Assembly (NCBI GenBank): GCA_009746045.1
Contig: RPFO01000448.1
Location: 1,397,047 to 1,461,046 of the forward strand
Length of the DNA stretch: 64,000 nt
Origin: Mesostigma viride
Lineage: Eukaryota > Streptophyta > Mesostigmatophyceae > Mesostigmatales > Mesostigmataceae
Direction: 5' to 3'
The notes under the pieces were generated by a model. It was not told the DNA's origin and did no database searches. It was given only the letters and a program-made list of their open reading frames with translations. Shown one piece after another: positions 1 to 9,677 of this stretch. The position numbers and the translations under genes are program-made. Each line of letters opens with the position of its first letter. Position 1 is the stretch's first letter.

Positions 1-164
1 GGAGGGAGGAGGGAGGGAGGGAGGGAGGGGGAGGAGGGAGGGAGGGAGGGAGGGAGGGAGGGAGGGAGGGAGGGAGGGAGGGAGGGAGGGAGGAGGGAGG
101 GAGGGAGGGAGGGAGGGAGGAGGGAGGGAGGGAGGGGGAGGGAGGGGGAGGGAGGGAGGGAGGG
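1..164. repeat. (GGGA)n microsatellite
   Basis: Almost pure GGGA/GGA repeat with a few one-base interruptions, running off the left window edge. It is the reverse complement of the CCCT tract at 28474-28790. Confidence 0.95.
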
Positions 165-175
165 TTTAGCCACAT

Positions 176-1000
176 CGTGTTTTGTTCTTGGATTGATGAC
201 GCACCGCACGCAACGCTCGTGACCTGCACCCGCAGGCGAAAAAGAACAAACCACAATGATAGCATGGTTGTGAGTGACAATTGACGACATCACGCTACAA
301 GGAGCATGACGCAAAAGGGATTAAAAATCGGCATGAAAAACCTGGTGAAAAATAAGAGGGAGAGGGGGGGAGAGGGAGAGGGAGAGAGAGTCGTCGTTCA
401 GGAAGCCGTCATGACGCAAAATGGGATGAATACTCAACATGCCAGGTGAAAAAAAATTAGGAAAACCACGTACGTAAAATCCCGCAACTCACTCTTGTTG
501 GAGCTGATGCTGCTGTCGTTGTTGTTGTTGTCAGGCCCGTTGTTCTTGATTTAATGATGTAAGTGCTGCTCGTACGCAACGCTCGTGACCTGCACCCGCA
601 GGCGAAAAAGAACGAACCACAATGATAGTATTGTTGTGAGTGACAATTGACGACATCACGCTACAAGGAGCATGACGCAAAAGGGATTTAAAATCGGCAT
701 GAAAAACCTGGTGAAAAATAAGAGGGAGAGGGGGGGAGAGGGAGAGGGAGAGAGAGTCGTCGTTCAGGAAGCCGTCATGACGCAAAATGGGATGAATACT
801 CAACATGCCAGGTGAAAAAAAAAATAGAAAAACCACGTACGTAAAATCCCGCAACTCACTCTTGTTAAAGCTGATGCTGCTGTCGTTGTTGTTGTTGTCA
901 GGCCCGTTGTTCTTGATTTCCAAAGAAGAAAGCCGTGAAGCTGCTCGTACGCATTATGGGGGCTGCACCCGCAGGCGAAAAAGAACGTGGACCACAGTCG
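176..1000. repeat. 366-bp direct repeat, 2.2 copies
   Basis: A unit beginning near 176 recurs near 541 and, in part, near 902. The landmark GACCTGCACCCGCAGG occurs at 221 and 587, 366 bp apart, and a related CTGCACCCGCAGG occurs near 963. Each full unit includes a purine-rich GAGGGAGAGGGG stretch and a GTTGTTGTTGTCAGG stretch. No coding potential is convincing; the short frames through it are repeat products. Confidence 0.85.
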
Positions 1001-1091
1001 GTCACTGGACGTGCGGTGGCGGGCGTGGTGGGCGCATCCGGCGGTGCGCGCCTGCAAAACACCGCATCAATTACCTGGGCGGGCTGGGTGC

Positions 1092-1842
1092 GCACCTTCC
1101 AAAGTCCCTGGTGTGTGTCAGTGCAGCGTCGACATGGCATGCGTGGAGGATATGTGCGTACGTACGACGAATCATGTGAAACGACTGGTCCAACCTGAAA
1201 AATTTTAAATTTTTGCCGTGTCCAGTAACGGTCCTAGGTTGCACCCGCGGGACGTTCCGACAGCTGTACAGAAAAGATCACAAAGATACGCCGCGCAACG
1301 ACGCCTGTGCCCGGCAAATCATTTGTGAGCCCGGAACTGAACAGTCACTGCAAATGTCGAGTATTTATTGCTCCACCCCCACAAAAAAGCGTTCCGGACC
1401 TGTTCGAAGCGAAGAGCACTGACAGGGATCGGACCCGAGCCAGATTTGTGTGCGGACCATGATGGCTGGCCTCCCTCACTCCGCAACCTCACTCTGGACG
1501 CAGGTTCGAATCCTGTCAGTGCTATTCGCTTCGAACAGTTCCGGAACGCTTTTTTGGGGGGGGTGGAGCAATAGATTTTCGACGTGTGTAGTGACTGTTC
1601 AGTTCCCGACTCACATTTGCCGGGCACTGGCGTCATTCCGCGGCGTATCTTTCTGATCTATTCTGTACAGCTGCCGGAACGTCCCGCGGGTGCAACCTAG
1701 GACCGTTACTGGACACGGCAAAAATTTAAAATTTTTCAGGTTGGACCAGTCGTTTCACATGATTCGTCGTAGGTACGCAAATATCCTCCACGCATGCCAT
1801 GTCGACGCTGCACTGACACACACCAGGGACTTTGGAAGGTGC
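1092..1842. mobile_element. Fold-back (inverted repeat) element with tRNA-like core
   Basis: Two arms of about 330 bp, roughly 1092-1426 and 1512-1842, are near-perfect reverse complements around a centre at about 1468. Matching landmarks are ACCTTCCAAAGTCCCTGG in the left arm against its complement near 1825-1840, AAATTTTTGCCGTGTCC near 1205 against its complement near 1715, and TGCTCCACCCC near 1369 against GGGGTGGAGCA near 1562. There is no coding frame. This is the structure of a fold-back or MITE-type element, or of a palindromic duplication. I saw no convincing target duplication. Confidence 0.8.
1415..1523. other. tRNA-like arms in the fold-back core
   Basis: A perfect 12-bp stem (AGCACTGACAGG at 1415-1426 with CCTGTCAGTGCT at 1512-1523) encloses two T-arm-like motifs, one per strand: GGTTCGAATCC on plus (1503-1513) and GGGTCCGATCCC on minus (complement of about 1424-1435). 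The first is identical to the consensus box B/T-arm. A D-arm and anticodon arm with normal spacing are not visible and the 109-nt length is too long, so this is not called a tRNA gene. Confidence 0.35.
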
Positions 1843-1979
1843 CGTAAGAATTGTCTTGCGAAATGAAAGCTTAGCCGTATGCACTGTTCTGAAAAAATCT
1901 GATTTGTAAAAATGGAGAAAAAAAAAAAAAGGGAAAAAAACTAAAAAAAAAAATCCTCCCGAAAACTGACATGCCGCAA

Positions 1980-2310
1980 AAAGGATTCGACACGGCGACT
2001 GCCGGTCTCATCCAGGTATTGGAGTAGGGTGTAGATCCCCACCGGGGGTGTAGATCCCCCTGCTATTCGCTCGAACAGTTCTGGATGTATCATTCTACAT
2101 GCTATTGTACAATATATAGTGGTAACGGAGAATAAAAAATGAAGAGACGACAAAAATGCCTTTGCACCAATAGGAGTCGACACTGCGTGTTCAGACTCCA
2201 AGTATTCGGGCACCCACACCTGCCGGGGGAGTACATTGTAATGCTATTCACTAGAACAGTTCCGGATGTAGCGTTAGTGATGATGTTGTACAATATATTC
2301 CAATCACGTT
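1980..2310. repeat. Diverged copies of the fold-back inner segment
   Basis: The stretch GCTATTCGCTTCGAACAG near 1521 has relatives at about 2061 and 2243, each followed by GGATGTA and a TTGTACAATATAT block. Both are diverged and lack the long arms. They probably mark older members of the same family. Confidence 0.5.
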
Positions 2311-3465
2311 TGTCAGACACGTTGTACATGTATATTCCATCATGATCGCAGGATTAGTAACTACTGGGCTACAAATAGGCGCGAGATGGGAAGCGGCGCG
2401 GCGCGAATGCCAGTAGACATTTCCGCGATATTTTTAGGTCTGCTGCTAGAGCTAGATGTGCTCTACGCCCTGATACCGGACATCACTATGTTTCGACCAA
2501 GACTACAGGGACTAATTAACGGTTACAGTACAGGGGGTACCCAGGTCCACCGGGACGAAAGTGAATGTAAAATAATTACGAACATGCATATTCGAGGCTA
2601 TGGCGGTGCAGAAAACTGATTGGTGTAGGAGCATCGATGCATGGATTCGTTCCAAATTTTGTAGGCATTATTTGTGCGTTGTAAAGATGCTGTAGCCGCA
2701 GTCGCGCAACATTTACTGAGGTGCGCAATCATCTCGGTCTGGGTTTTACTGCGTCAACGCGTGTTTATTGTGACGGGAGTGACAATGAAGCTAGCACTTG
2801 TTATCGGCGGCTTTATAATTGAATATTTCGCATCGAGTAAATTTGTTACGATGTATTTCGAATATTTCATTAGTGTCGTGGGCCAGGAAAGTCTTGACGC
2901 ATCGGCCCTGTCGTCAGCTTGCTAGCTGTCCTTGAGCCTTTTTTTTTGCGGTTTCGACCTGGCGTAGTTTAGTGTCCCTGCGGTTACCGTCGACAAGATA
3001 AAGTCGTCGTATCACTCGGTAAGTAATCTCGGACTCATTGTTGAAGGTTTGGGATGTCAAATTTGCTTCGTTACTACTTTTCTGTAATTGTTTGTGGTGG
3101 TGGTTGCGCACAGCCATTACGGTCAGATTTTCATCAGTTTTGTGCATGATTGGCTGCGTCTGCACCAAATATACTAGAATAATGATTGATGTTACATGTA
3201 AATAAGTTCTATATGGTATCATGATGGTTTCTATAGCCTAAATCCTTAAGAATAGATGGTATCCTGGCCTGTTTTTGGTTAGCCTTTTAGCTTTGTTAGT
3301 ATGGCTGTTGTGCAGTCACCCCATCTGTCTTCATGTAACACCTGTGGAGGTCCCAGTGCCCTGCTTGCATTCAAAAGAAGGTCCATGAGTTGTCTCTGTG
3401 TCATTTCATCTCAGGCAAGCATATGGAGGTCATTTTTTATGTTGTGGATGCATGGGCTACGTAGA
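2311..3465. other. Unassigned stretch
   Basis: Only short, unrecognised frames occur here, such as a 102-codon minus frame at 2914-3222 and 70-80-codon plus frames at 2386 and 2674. None has a recognisable domain or splice-supported continuation. I see no RNA gene or named repeat. Confidence 0.5.
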
Positions 3466-3901
3466 TGCGGGTCCTGGCGCTGCATCGCTGGATTCCTGGA
3501 TGTTTTTAAGCAAGTTTGTATGTAATTAGGCTGGCTTGCTGCAGCGCGTGGCCCACAACCTGTCGGGAAGGTGTAATGCTTTTATTTCCATGCTTCTCTG
3601 AAATTTCTTTTGCTTTATAGACAGTTGTGTTCGAGGAAATTCACGCGGTCTTCCTAAGCAGCGGCATCATTTTCCCCAGACACTGACGAGCTGGCACCTG
3701 TCTCCTAAAGAGAGCGGCTCGTGCTTGTTAGAAAGGAGGCAGTGTGCATTTTGCGGGACACAATGCTTTGGTGGCACATGCGTCAGGTAGGCTGTTCCAA
3801 TGGTCTCTTCACCTTTCCCACTGAGTAAATGTTAGCATTTGTCATGCTAACCAGAGCAGCTAGCCACAGGTTGGCTGGATAAAAAGTCAGCTTATTTTCT
3901 C

Positions 3902-3909
3902 TTTATATA
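3902..3909 (-). promoter_or_regulatory. TATA-like box in left palindrome arm
   Basis: TATATAAA on the minus strand, mirrored at 16533-16540 in the other arm, so both point outward from the palindrome. A similar TATATAAAG stands at 17887. No transcript start or gene can be tied to it. Confidence 0.25.
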
Positions 3910-4124
3910 CTGCGTGTGTGGTCCTCCACGTGTCCGGCTTGTTGGGCATTTTGGAAGAGGGTTTATAATGTGTTGTTGGGTGGAACAACTTGGTAGTTGG
4001 CACAAAATCACACATTATTAGCCTGAGATAGGCATGACATATGCTGCTCAGGCGTGTCGTCCTACCAGCCTTGTTGTTAAGGGTAGACTCACAAGGCTGG
4101 CTGTGCCGATGGAGGGGTGGGGCG

Positions 4125-4530
4125 TGCTAGCCCCCCCCCACACCCACGCATGCATGCTAGCCCCCCACACACACCCACGCATGCATGCCAGCCCCCATAC
4201 ACACCCACGCATGCATGCCAGCCCCCCCCCACACTTACGCATGCATGCTAGCCCCCCACACACACCCACGCATGCATGCCAGCCCCCCCCCACACCCACG
4301 CATGCATGCCAGCCCCCCCCCACACTTACGCATGCATGCTAGCCCCCCACACACACCCACGCATGCATGCCAGCCCCCCCCAACACCCACGCATGCAGGC
4401 TAGCCCAACCCCACACCCACGCATGCATGCCAGCCCACCCCCACACCCACGCGTGCATGCCAGCCCACCCCCACACCCACGCATGCATGCCAGCCCACCC
4501 CCACACCCACGCGTGCATGCCAGCCCACCC
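4125..4530. repeat. 30-31 bp GC-rich tandem repeat, left arm
   Basis: About 13 units built from CACCCACGCATGCATGC plus CAGCCCCCC or TAGCCCCCC. ACGCATGCATGC variants include ACGCGTGCATGC. All frames stay open through the array, giving repetitive shadow peptides that should not be annotated. Confidence 0.95.
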
Positions 4531-4799
4531 CTAGCTTGAGCGTGCTTGTAAAGTTTTTGCATGGTTTATTAAAATGAGTGGAATATGTATTTATTGCATT
4601 AAATGTTAATTTTATCATGAATGAAAATGGTCAACATTGCCGAAGTGCCCCTAAATTGCTCAATATTGTGTGCTCAAGAATTCAATGAGGATTGTCATCA
4701 TGGAAACCCGCACAAATTCACGATTCCGGGCATGCATGTGAAAGTATCAAGAACAATTTTCAATTAAGAATGGTATCTCATTGTTCCAGGAATCAATAT

Positions 4800-6541
4800 G
4801 ACTCCATGTACGTAGACAAGCCATGATGACCCCATGGGAGCCTAAATCCTCATCATTAAATACATAAATGCCACCCATGTACGTAGACGGGCCATGATGA
4901 CACCAATGGAGCCTGAATCCTCATCATTAATTACATAAATGCCAACCATGTACATACACGGGCAATGATGACACCATGGGAGCCTGAATCCTCATCATTA
5001 AATACATAAATGCCAACCATGTACGTAGGCCAGCCATGATGACACTATGGGAGCCTGAATCCTCATCATTAATTTCATACATGCCAACAACACGTAGACG
5101 GGCCATAATGACACCACGGGAGCCTGAATCCTCATCATTTATTTTATGAGACATCCATGTACGTAGGCCAGCCATGATGACACCATGGGAGCCTGAATCC
5201 TCATCATTTTTTTTCTGAGACATCCATGTACGTAGGCCAGCCATGATGACACCATGGGAGCCTGAATCCTCATCATTAAATACATACATGCCATCCATGT
5301 ACGTAGACAGGCCATGATGACACCATGGGAGCCTGAATCCTCATCATTAATTACATAAATGCCAACCATGTACGTAGACGGGCCATGATGACACCATGGG
5401 AGCCTGAATCCTCATCATTTTTTTTATGAGACATCCATGTACGTAGGCCAGCCATGATGACACCATGGGAGCCTGAATCCTCGTCATTTTTTTTTCTTTG
5501 ACATCCATGTACGTAGACGGGCCATGATGACACCATGGGAGCCTGAATCCTCATCATTAATTACATACATGCCAACAATGTAGGTAGACAAGCCATGATG
5601 ACACCATGGGAGCCTGAATCCTCATCATTTTTTTAATGAGACATCCATGTACATACGTAGGCCAGCCATGATGACACCATGGGAGCCTGAATCCTCATCA
5701 TTTTTTTTTCTTTGACATCCATGTACGTAGGCCAGCCATTAATTAATTAATTAATTAGACTCGTGCTCCCGTTGGGGAGTCACGGAGCATTAACCCCGAT
5801 GAATGGATGGATGGGTGCAAACATGCCTACCGGTCTAATCTATCTACATTGGCTACATACTACATCTAGCAACATTCTAACTACATCATCTATCTAGGCA
5901 GCCGCACGCTGCCCTAGGGGGAGCTATCTAGCGTGCCTCCCGTGGGATTGCACACGCGGGCCAGCCATGATGACACCATGGGAGCCTGAATCCTCCTCAT
6001 TAATTACATAAATGCCAACCATGTAGGTAGACAAGCCATGATGACCCCATGGGAGCCTGAATCCTCATCATTAATTACATAAATGCCATCCATGTACGTA
6101 GACGGGCCATGATGACACCATGGGAGCCTGAATCCTCATCATTAATTACATAAATGCCATTCATGTACGTAGACGGGCCATGATGACACCATGGGAGCCT
6201 GAATCCTCATCATTAAAAAATTTCTTTGACATCCATGTACGTAGGCCAGCCATGATGACACCATGGGAGCCTGAATCCTCATCATTGATTACATACATGC
6301 CATCCATGTACGTAGACGGGCCATGATGACACCATGGGAGCCTGAATCCTCATCATTTACTATTCCTTGACATCCATGTACGTAGGCCAGCCATGGAGAC
6401 ACCATGGGAGCCTGAATCCTCCTCGTTAATTACATAAATGCCAACCATGTACGTAGACAAGCCATGATGACACCATGGGAGCCTGAATCCTCATCATTTA
6501 CTATTCCTTGACATCCATGTACGTAGACGGGCCATGGAGAC
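4800..6541 (-). repeat. 71-bp satellite, left (minus) block
   Basis: Tandem 70-71 bp monomers read on minus as AATGATGAGGATTCAGGCTC followed by CCATGGTGTCATCATGG and a TACGTACATGG segment. Spacers vary: GGCATTTATGTAATT, GTCAAGGAATAGTA, or GTCAAAGA with an A-run. Interrupted by the 219-bp element at 5740-5958 and ended by the LTR retrotransposon at 6542. Confidence 0.95.
5740..5958 (-). mobile_element. SINE-like retroelement with 10-bp target duplication
   Basis: A 219-bp insertion in the satellite. GGCCAGCCAT stands on both sides (5730-5739 and 5959-5968) as a likely target duplication, although the satellite monomer itself contains this string. Read on minus, it ends with a hairpin (CTCCCCAACGGGAG, complement of 5766-5779), then a GAGTCTAATTAATTAA-type tail. 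The same 3' end occurs at about 47950-47998. No protein frame and no clear box A/B is visible, so the SINE call rests on size, tail and duplication. Confidence 0.6.
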
Positions 6542-7284
6542 TGTCAGCCGTAGTGGGCCAAGGCAGTCTCGGCACTAGTTTTTGGCTGTGAGTTAGCCTA
6601 ATTAGTGGGACGACACAACTGTACTTATCCAGACTATTTAATTCGTGCTGCGGATTTTTAGTGCTGCGTTTCAGGTCCGAGATACTGTACGGATCATACT
6701 TTTGAGACCCGTTGTAATTGTTTTTGGGTCCGGACTATATGTGGAGTGCTACAAAATATTGTACCGGTGCTGGTGTGGCACCGACGGTACATCTTGGATT
6801 GCTTATGCTGCCACCGTACGTTATGCAGCAGGATCCGCGCTTCGCGCAGATCTTAGGGACGTTGGTACTGTTTCTGGTTTTTCACCTATGTGAGTGATTT
6901 TGTCTAAGTCCGAGCTTGTGGCGCATGTCTGAGAAAGAAATCATAAGAATGGTAGAGTATCAGACGCGGCGCAATTTTTCAGTCCTTTGTGCATGTATGC
7001 ATGCACATGTGTGCTTGAATGCATCCGACCACCTAGAACGCGCCGCCACGTATCATACGGCTGTGATCTGTTTGTGTCGTGACCTGTCCTTTGGGCGGCG
7101 TAGCATTTAGCCTAGGCACTGCTCCTTGGCAACTCACGCTCATGCCTTATTTTCACACGTTTTTCACCATAAAAGACGTGAAATGTGGGCGTCGGCATTT
7201 GTGATTTAATGCTTGTCTTTTAAGCGTTATTTAATAACCAAGATCAATTTCCTCCGATCACCTTGGTTCAGTGCAAATGCAACA
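6542..7284 (+). repeat. 5' LTR
   Basis: 743 bp, TG...CA termini, same length as and apparently identical to the 3' LTR. Short frames within it (6645-6893 and 6916-7110) recur exactly in the other LTR and are not genes. Confidence 0.93.
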
Positions 7285-7296
7285 TGGTATCGAGCC
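7285..7296 (+). promoter_or_regulatory. Primer binding site
   Basis: TGGTATCGAGCC directly follows the 5' LTR. It resembles the TGGTATC-type site complementary to the 3' end of initiator Met tRNA used by many Ty1/copia elements. Confidence 0.75.
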
Positions 7297-7654
7297 AGAA
7301 AGTGACAGGCAAAATCTGGTGAAGCCAAGCTCCATCCACTTCACCTTGTCCAAGACTGTGAGGGGGACGCCCCACATTTACGTTGCAGTCTTTGGATGCG
7401 CCTTTTTCGCTTCTTCTTGTTGAAATCGTGCCACCCAAGTTGTGGGAGGTGTTCTTCTTGAGGGAACTGCAGTGTTCTGCTGAAAGTGTAAGACCCTTGG
7501 CATAAGGGCCACTTGAGTATTGGGAAGTTTGTCTTTATTCTTGAAGCATCCTTCCTGTGGAGACGTTTTTTGAGATAAAACGTTTTTCTGTTCTTCCTGG
7601 GCAGTAAAGAATCTGGTTTTTTCTGCAACATTTTTAGTGGGGAGAAACTTGTCT

Positions 7655-7933
7655 ATGCAAAGGGATTTGACCACTGCTTTGTGGTGTCCTAGAGCTGCTG
7701 GAGATCCTATTGTTATTCCGAATCCTGATTACAACACCGGCCATCAGGGGGTATCCCCTTCTCCAAACAGAGCATCTGTGGAAGTACAGTATAGGGGTAC
7801 CTGTTTTAACTGGGAGATTGTGTGCACCCCTAGAACTCTGCGCCGTTTGGCGGAGTTTTTAGATCAACTCATCCCTGAGGAGCCCACAGTTGTTCCTGAG
7901 AATCCTACAGTGAGACCTACCGGCGAGGAGTGA
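7655..7933 (+). CDS. Short frame upstream of gag
   Basis: A 92-codon ATG frame between the primer binding site and gag, ending TGA at 7931-7933, only two bases before the gag ATG at 7936 (TGACAATG) and in another frame. I recognise no domain. The C-terminal part is rich in Pro, Glu and Val and looks like linker. It may be a real second product, a leader frame that controls gag by reinitiation, or a remnant of a gag N-terminus. No promoter evidence separates these options. Confidence 0.4.
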   Translation: MQRDLTTALWCPRAAGDPIVIPNPDYNTGHQGVSPSPNRASVEVQYRGTCFNWEIVCTPRTLRRLAEFLDQLIPEEPTVVPENPTVRPTGEE

Positions 7934-7935
7934 CA

Positions 7936-8928
7936 ATGGCAGCCAACGCAGCAGTAGCAGCAGCTACCAGCATCGGGGCCTTCATCAGTGCTGCTGATAA
8001 GTTACCAAAGTTTGATGGTGTGGATCCCCGTAAGTGGGAGGCAACGAATGTCCGCTTTACCCGTTTGCTGAAAGCCTTTAACCTACATGGGGTAATCACG
8101 GGTGAGATCGAGGACGATGGCAAGGACGCGGCAGTTCAGGCCGCGATGGGCATCTTTTTAGATGGCCTGGCTCTTATGCTGGTCAAGAATGTGACCAGTG
8201 CAAAACAGGCATGGGAGCTCCTGATGAAGAGGTTTGGTCACCACCGTACGACTGAGACCTATCAGGATGAACTGCGTCGCAAGCTTCGTTCCAAGGAGCC
8301 TGCACCAGTGGACAAGCCCCTCAATGAGTTTCTGGCAGCGAGGGAGCTGACGCGCGAGGAGTACGTCCAGGAGCTGGACGGGCGTTTTGACGACCAGGAC
8401 ATGGTCCTCTCTACTCATGATCTCATGCCCGCTGCGATCCGGGTGATGATGGCAGCACAGGATGTACGCATCACCACACTCACGTGGGATGAGTACAAGG
8501 CACGTGTGCTGAGGATTGAGGACAGCATCAAGGCCCAGGCGGCCATCATGCGCAACACAGGCGGGGGGAAGCAGGGAGACACCAGGGACACCAGTTCTCT
8601 GGCTGGCGTCTTTGCTACCATGGCGATGGAGGACGGGAAGAAGGGTGGCTGTTTTCACTGCGGCAAACCGGGCCACAAGGTCGCAAACTGTTTCAAGAAG
8701 CACCCTCACCTTCGCAAGGGGGGGAAGGACGGAGAGGCCAAGGCGCAGGCCAACTTGACGTCCACCCCTGCTCAGCAGGAGGCACTGGACGTGCCCCCTG
8801 GTTTTGTTTTCCACACTGGGGTGGAGGCCCCGCTGACCAACTGTAGTATCTGTTCAGTGGTGCGTTGCTCCAGGGGCGCCCTGGCCACCATACTTTTTCG
8901 AGTCATTGTTTCCAGCTTGTCCCACTAA
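7936..8928 (+). CDS. gag: Retrotransposon Gag with CCHC zinc knuckle
   Basis: 330 aa. Residues about 20-110 have the Copia Gag/UBN2-type pattern: KFDGVDPRKWEA, then LLKAF, then an AKQAWELLMKRF block. Around residues 239-252 is a CX2CX4HX4C knuckle (CFHCGKPGHKVANC), expected to bind RNA during particle assembly. ATG at 7936 is chosen because it is the first in-frame ATG; the frame can be extended only to a GTG at 7930. The last ~30 residues do not resemble a protease, and the stop (8926-8928) overlaps the polypurine tract, so the pol region has been cleanly lost. The protein would coat element RNA in cytoplasmic particles supplied with enzymes in trans. Confidence 0.88.
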   Translation: MAANAAVAAATSIGAFISAADKLPKFDGVDPRKWEATNVRFTRLLKAFNLHGVITGEIEDDGKDAAVQAAMGIFLDGLALMLVKNVTSAKQAWELLMKRFGHHRTTETYQDELRRKLRSKEPAPVDKPLNEFLAARELTREEYVQELDGRFDDQDMVLSTHDLMPAAIRVMMAAQDVRITTLTWDEYKARVLRIEDSIKAQAAIMRNTGGGKQGDTRDTSSLAGVFATMAMEDGKKGGCFHCGKPGHKVANCFKKHPHLRKGGKDGEAKAQANLTSTPAQQEALDVPPGFVFHTGVEAPLTNCSICSVVRCSRGALATILFRVIVSSLSH

Positions 8929-8934
8929 GGGGGG
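8927..8934 (+). promoter_or_regulatory. Polypurine tract
   Basis: AAGGGGGG immediately before the 3' LTR, the usual position for plus-strand priming. It overlaps the gag stop codon. Confidence 0.8.
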
Positions 8935-9677
8935 TGTCAGCCGTAGTGGGCCAAGGCAGTCTCGGCACTAGTTTTTGGCTGTGAGTTAGCCTAATTAGTG
9001 GGACGACACAACTGTACTTATCCAGACTATTTAATTCGTGCTGCGGATTTTTAGTGCTGCGTTTCAGGTCCGAGATACTGTACGGATCATACTTTTGAGA
9101 CCCGTTGTAATTGTTTTTGGGTCCGGACTATATGTGGAGTGCTACAAAATATTGTACCGGTGCTGGTGTGGCACCGACGGTACATCTTGGATTGCTTATG
9201 CTGCCACCGTACGTTATGCAGCAGGATCCGCGCTTCGCGCAGATCTTAGGGACGTTGGTACTGTTTCTGGTTTTTCACCTATGTGAGTGATTTTGTCTAA
9301 GTCCGAGCTTGTGGCGCATGTCTGAGAAAGAAATCATAAGAATGGTAGAGTATCAGACGCGGCGCAATTTTTCAGTCCTTTGTGCATGTATGCATGCACA
9401 TGTGTGCTTGAATGCATCCGACCACCTAGAACGCGCCGCCACGTATCATACGGCTGTGATCTGTTTGTGTCGTGACCTGTCCTTTGGGCGGCGTAGCATT
9501 TAGCCTAGGCACTGCTCCTTGGCAACTCACGCTCATGCCTTATTTTCACACGTTTTTCACCATAAAAGACGTGAAATGTGGGCGTCGGCATTTGTGATTT
9601 AATGCTTGTCTTTTAAGCGTTATTTAATAACCAAGATCAATTTCCTCCGATCACCTTGGTTCAGTGCAAATGCAACA
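8935..9677 (+). repeat. 3' LTR
   Basis: 743 bp copy of the 5' LTR, followed by the GAGAC target duplication (9678-9682) and the resumed satellite. Confidence 0.93.

Larger units (their letters stand above)
6542..9677 (+). mobile_element. Gag-only Ty1/copia-type LTR retrotransposon
   Basis: Two 743-bp LTRs (6542-7284 and 8935-9677) start TGTCAGCC and end GCAACA, with the TG...CA borders of retroelements. A 5-bp target duplication GAGAC lies at 6537-6541 and 9678-9682. The internal 1.65 kb has a primer binding site, a short upstream frame, a gag with a zinc knuckle and a polypurine tract. There is no protease, integrase or reverse transcriptase. Frames read from the two LTRs are identical, so the insertion is recent. 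It would need enzymes from an autonomous relative. It landed in the satellite about 40 bp from its orientation switch. Confidence 0.93.

Noticed and set aside
1415-1523. A functional tRNA gene in the fold-back core
   Set aside because: Only T-arm-like motifs are present; length and arm spacing do not fit a cloverleaf.
6645-7110. Two small frames in the 5' LTR, repeated in the 3' LTR
   Set aside because: They lie inside identical LTRs and have no recognisable domain.
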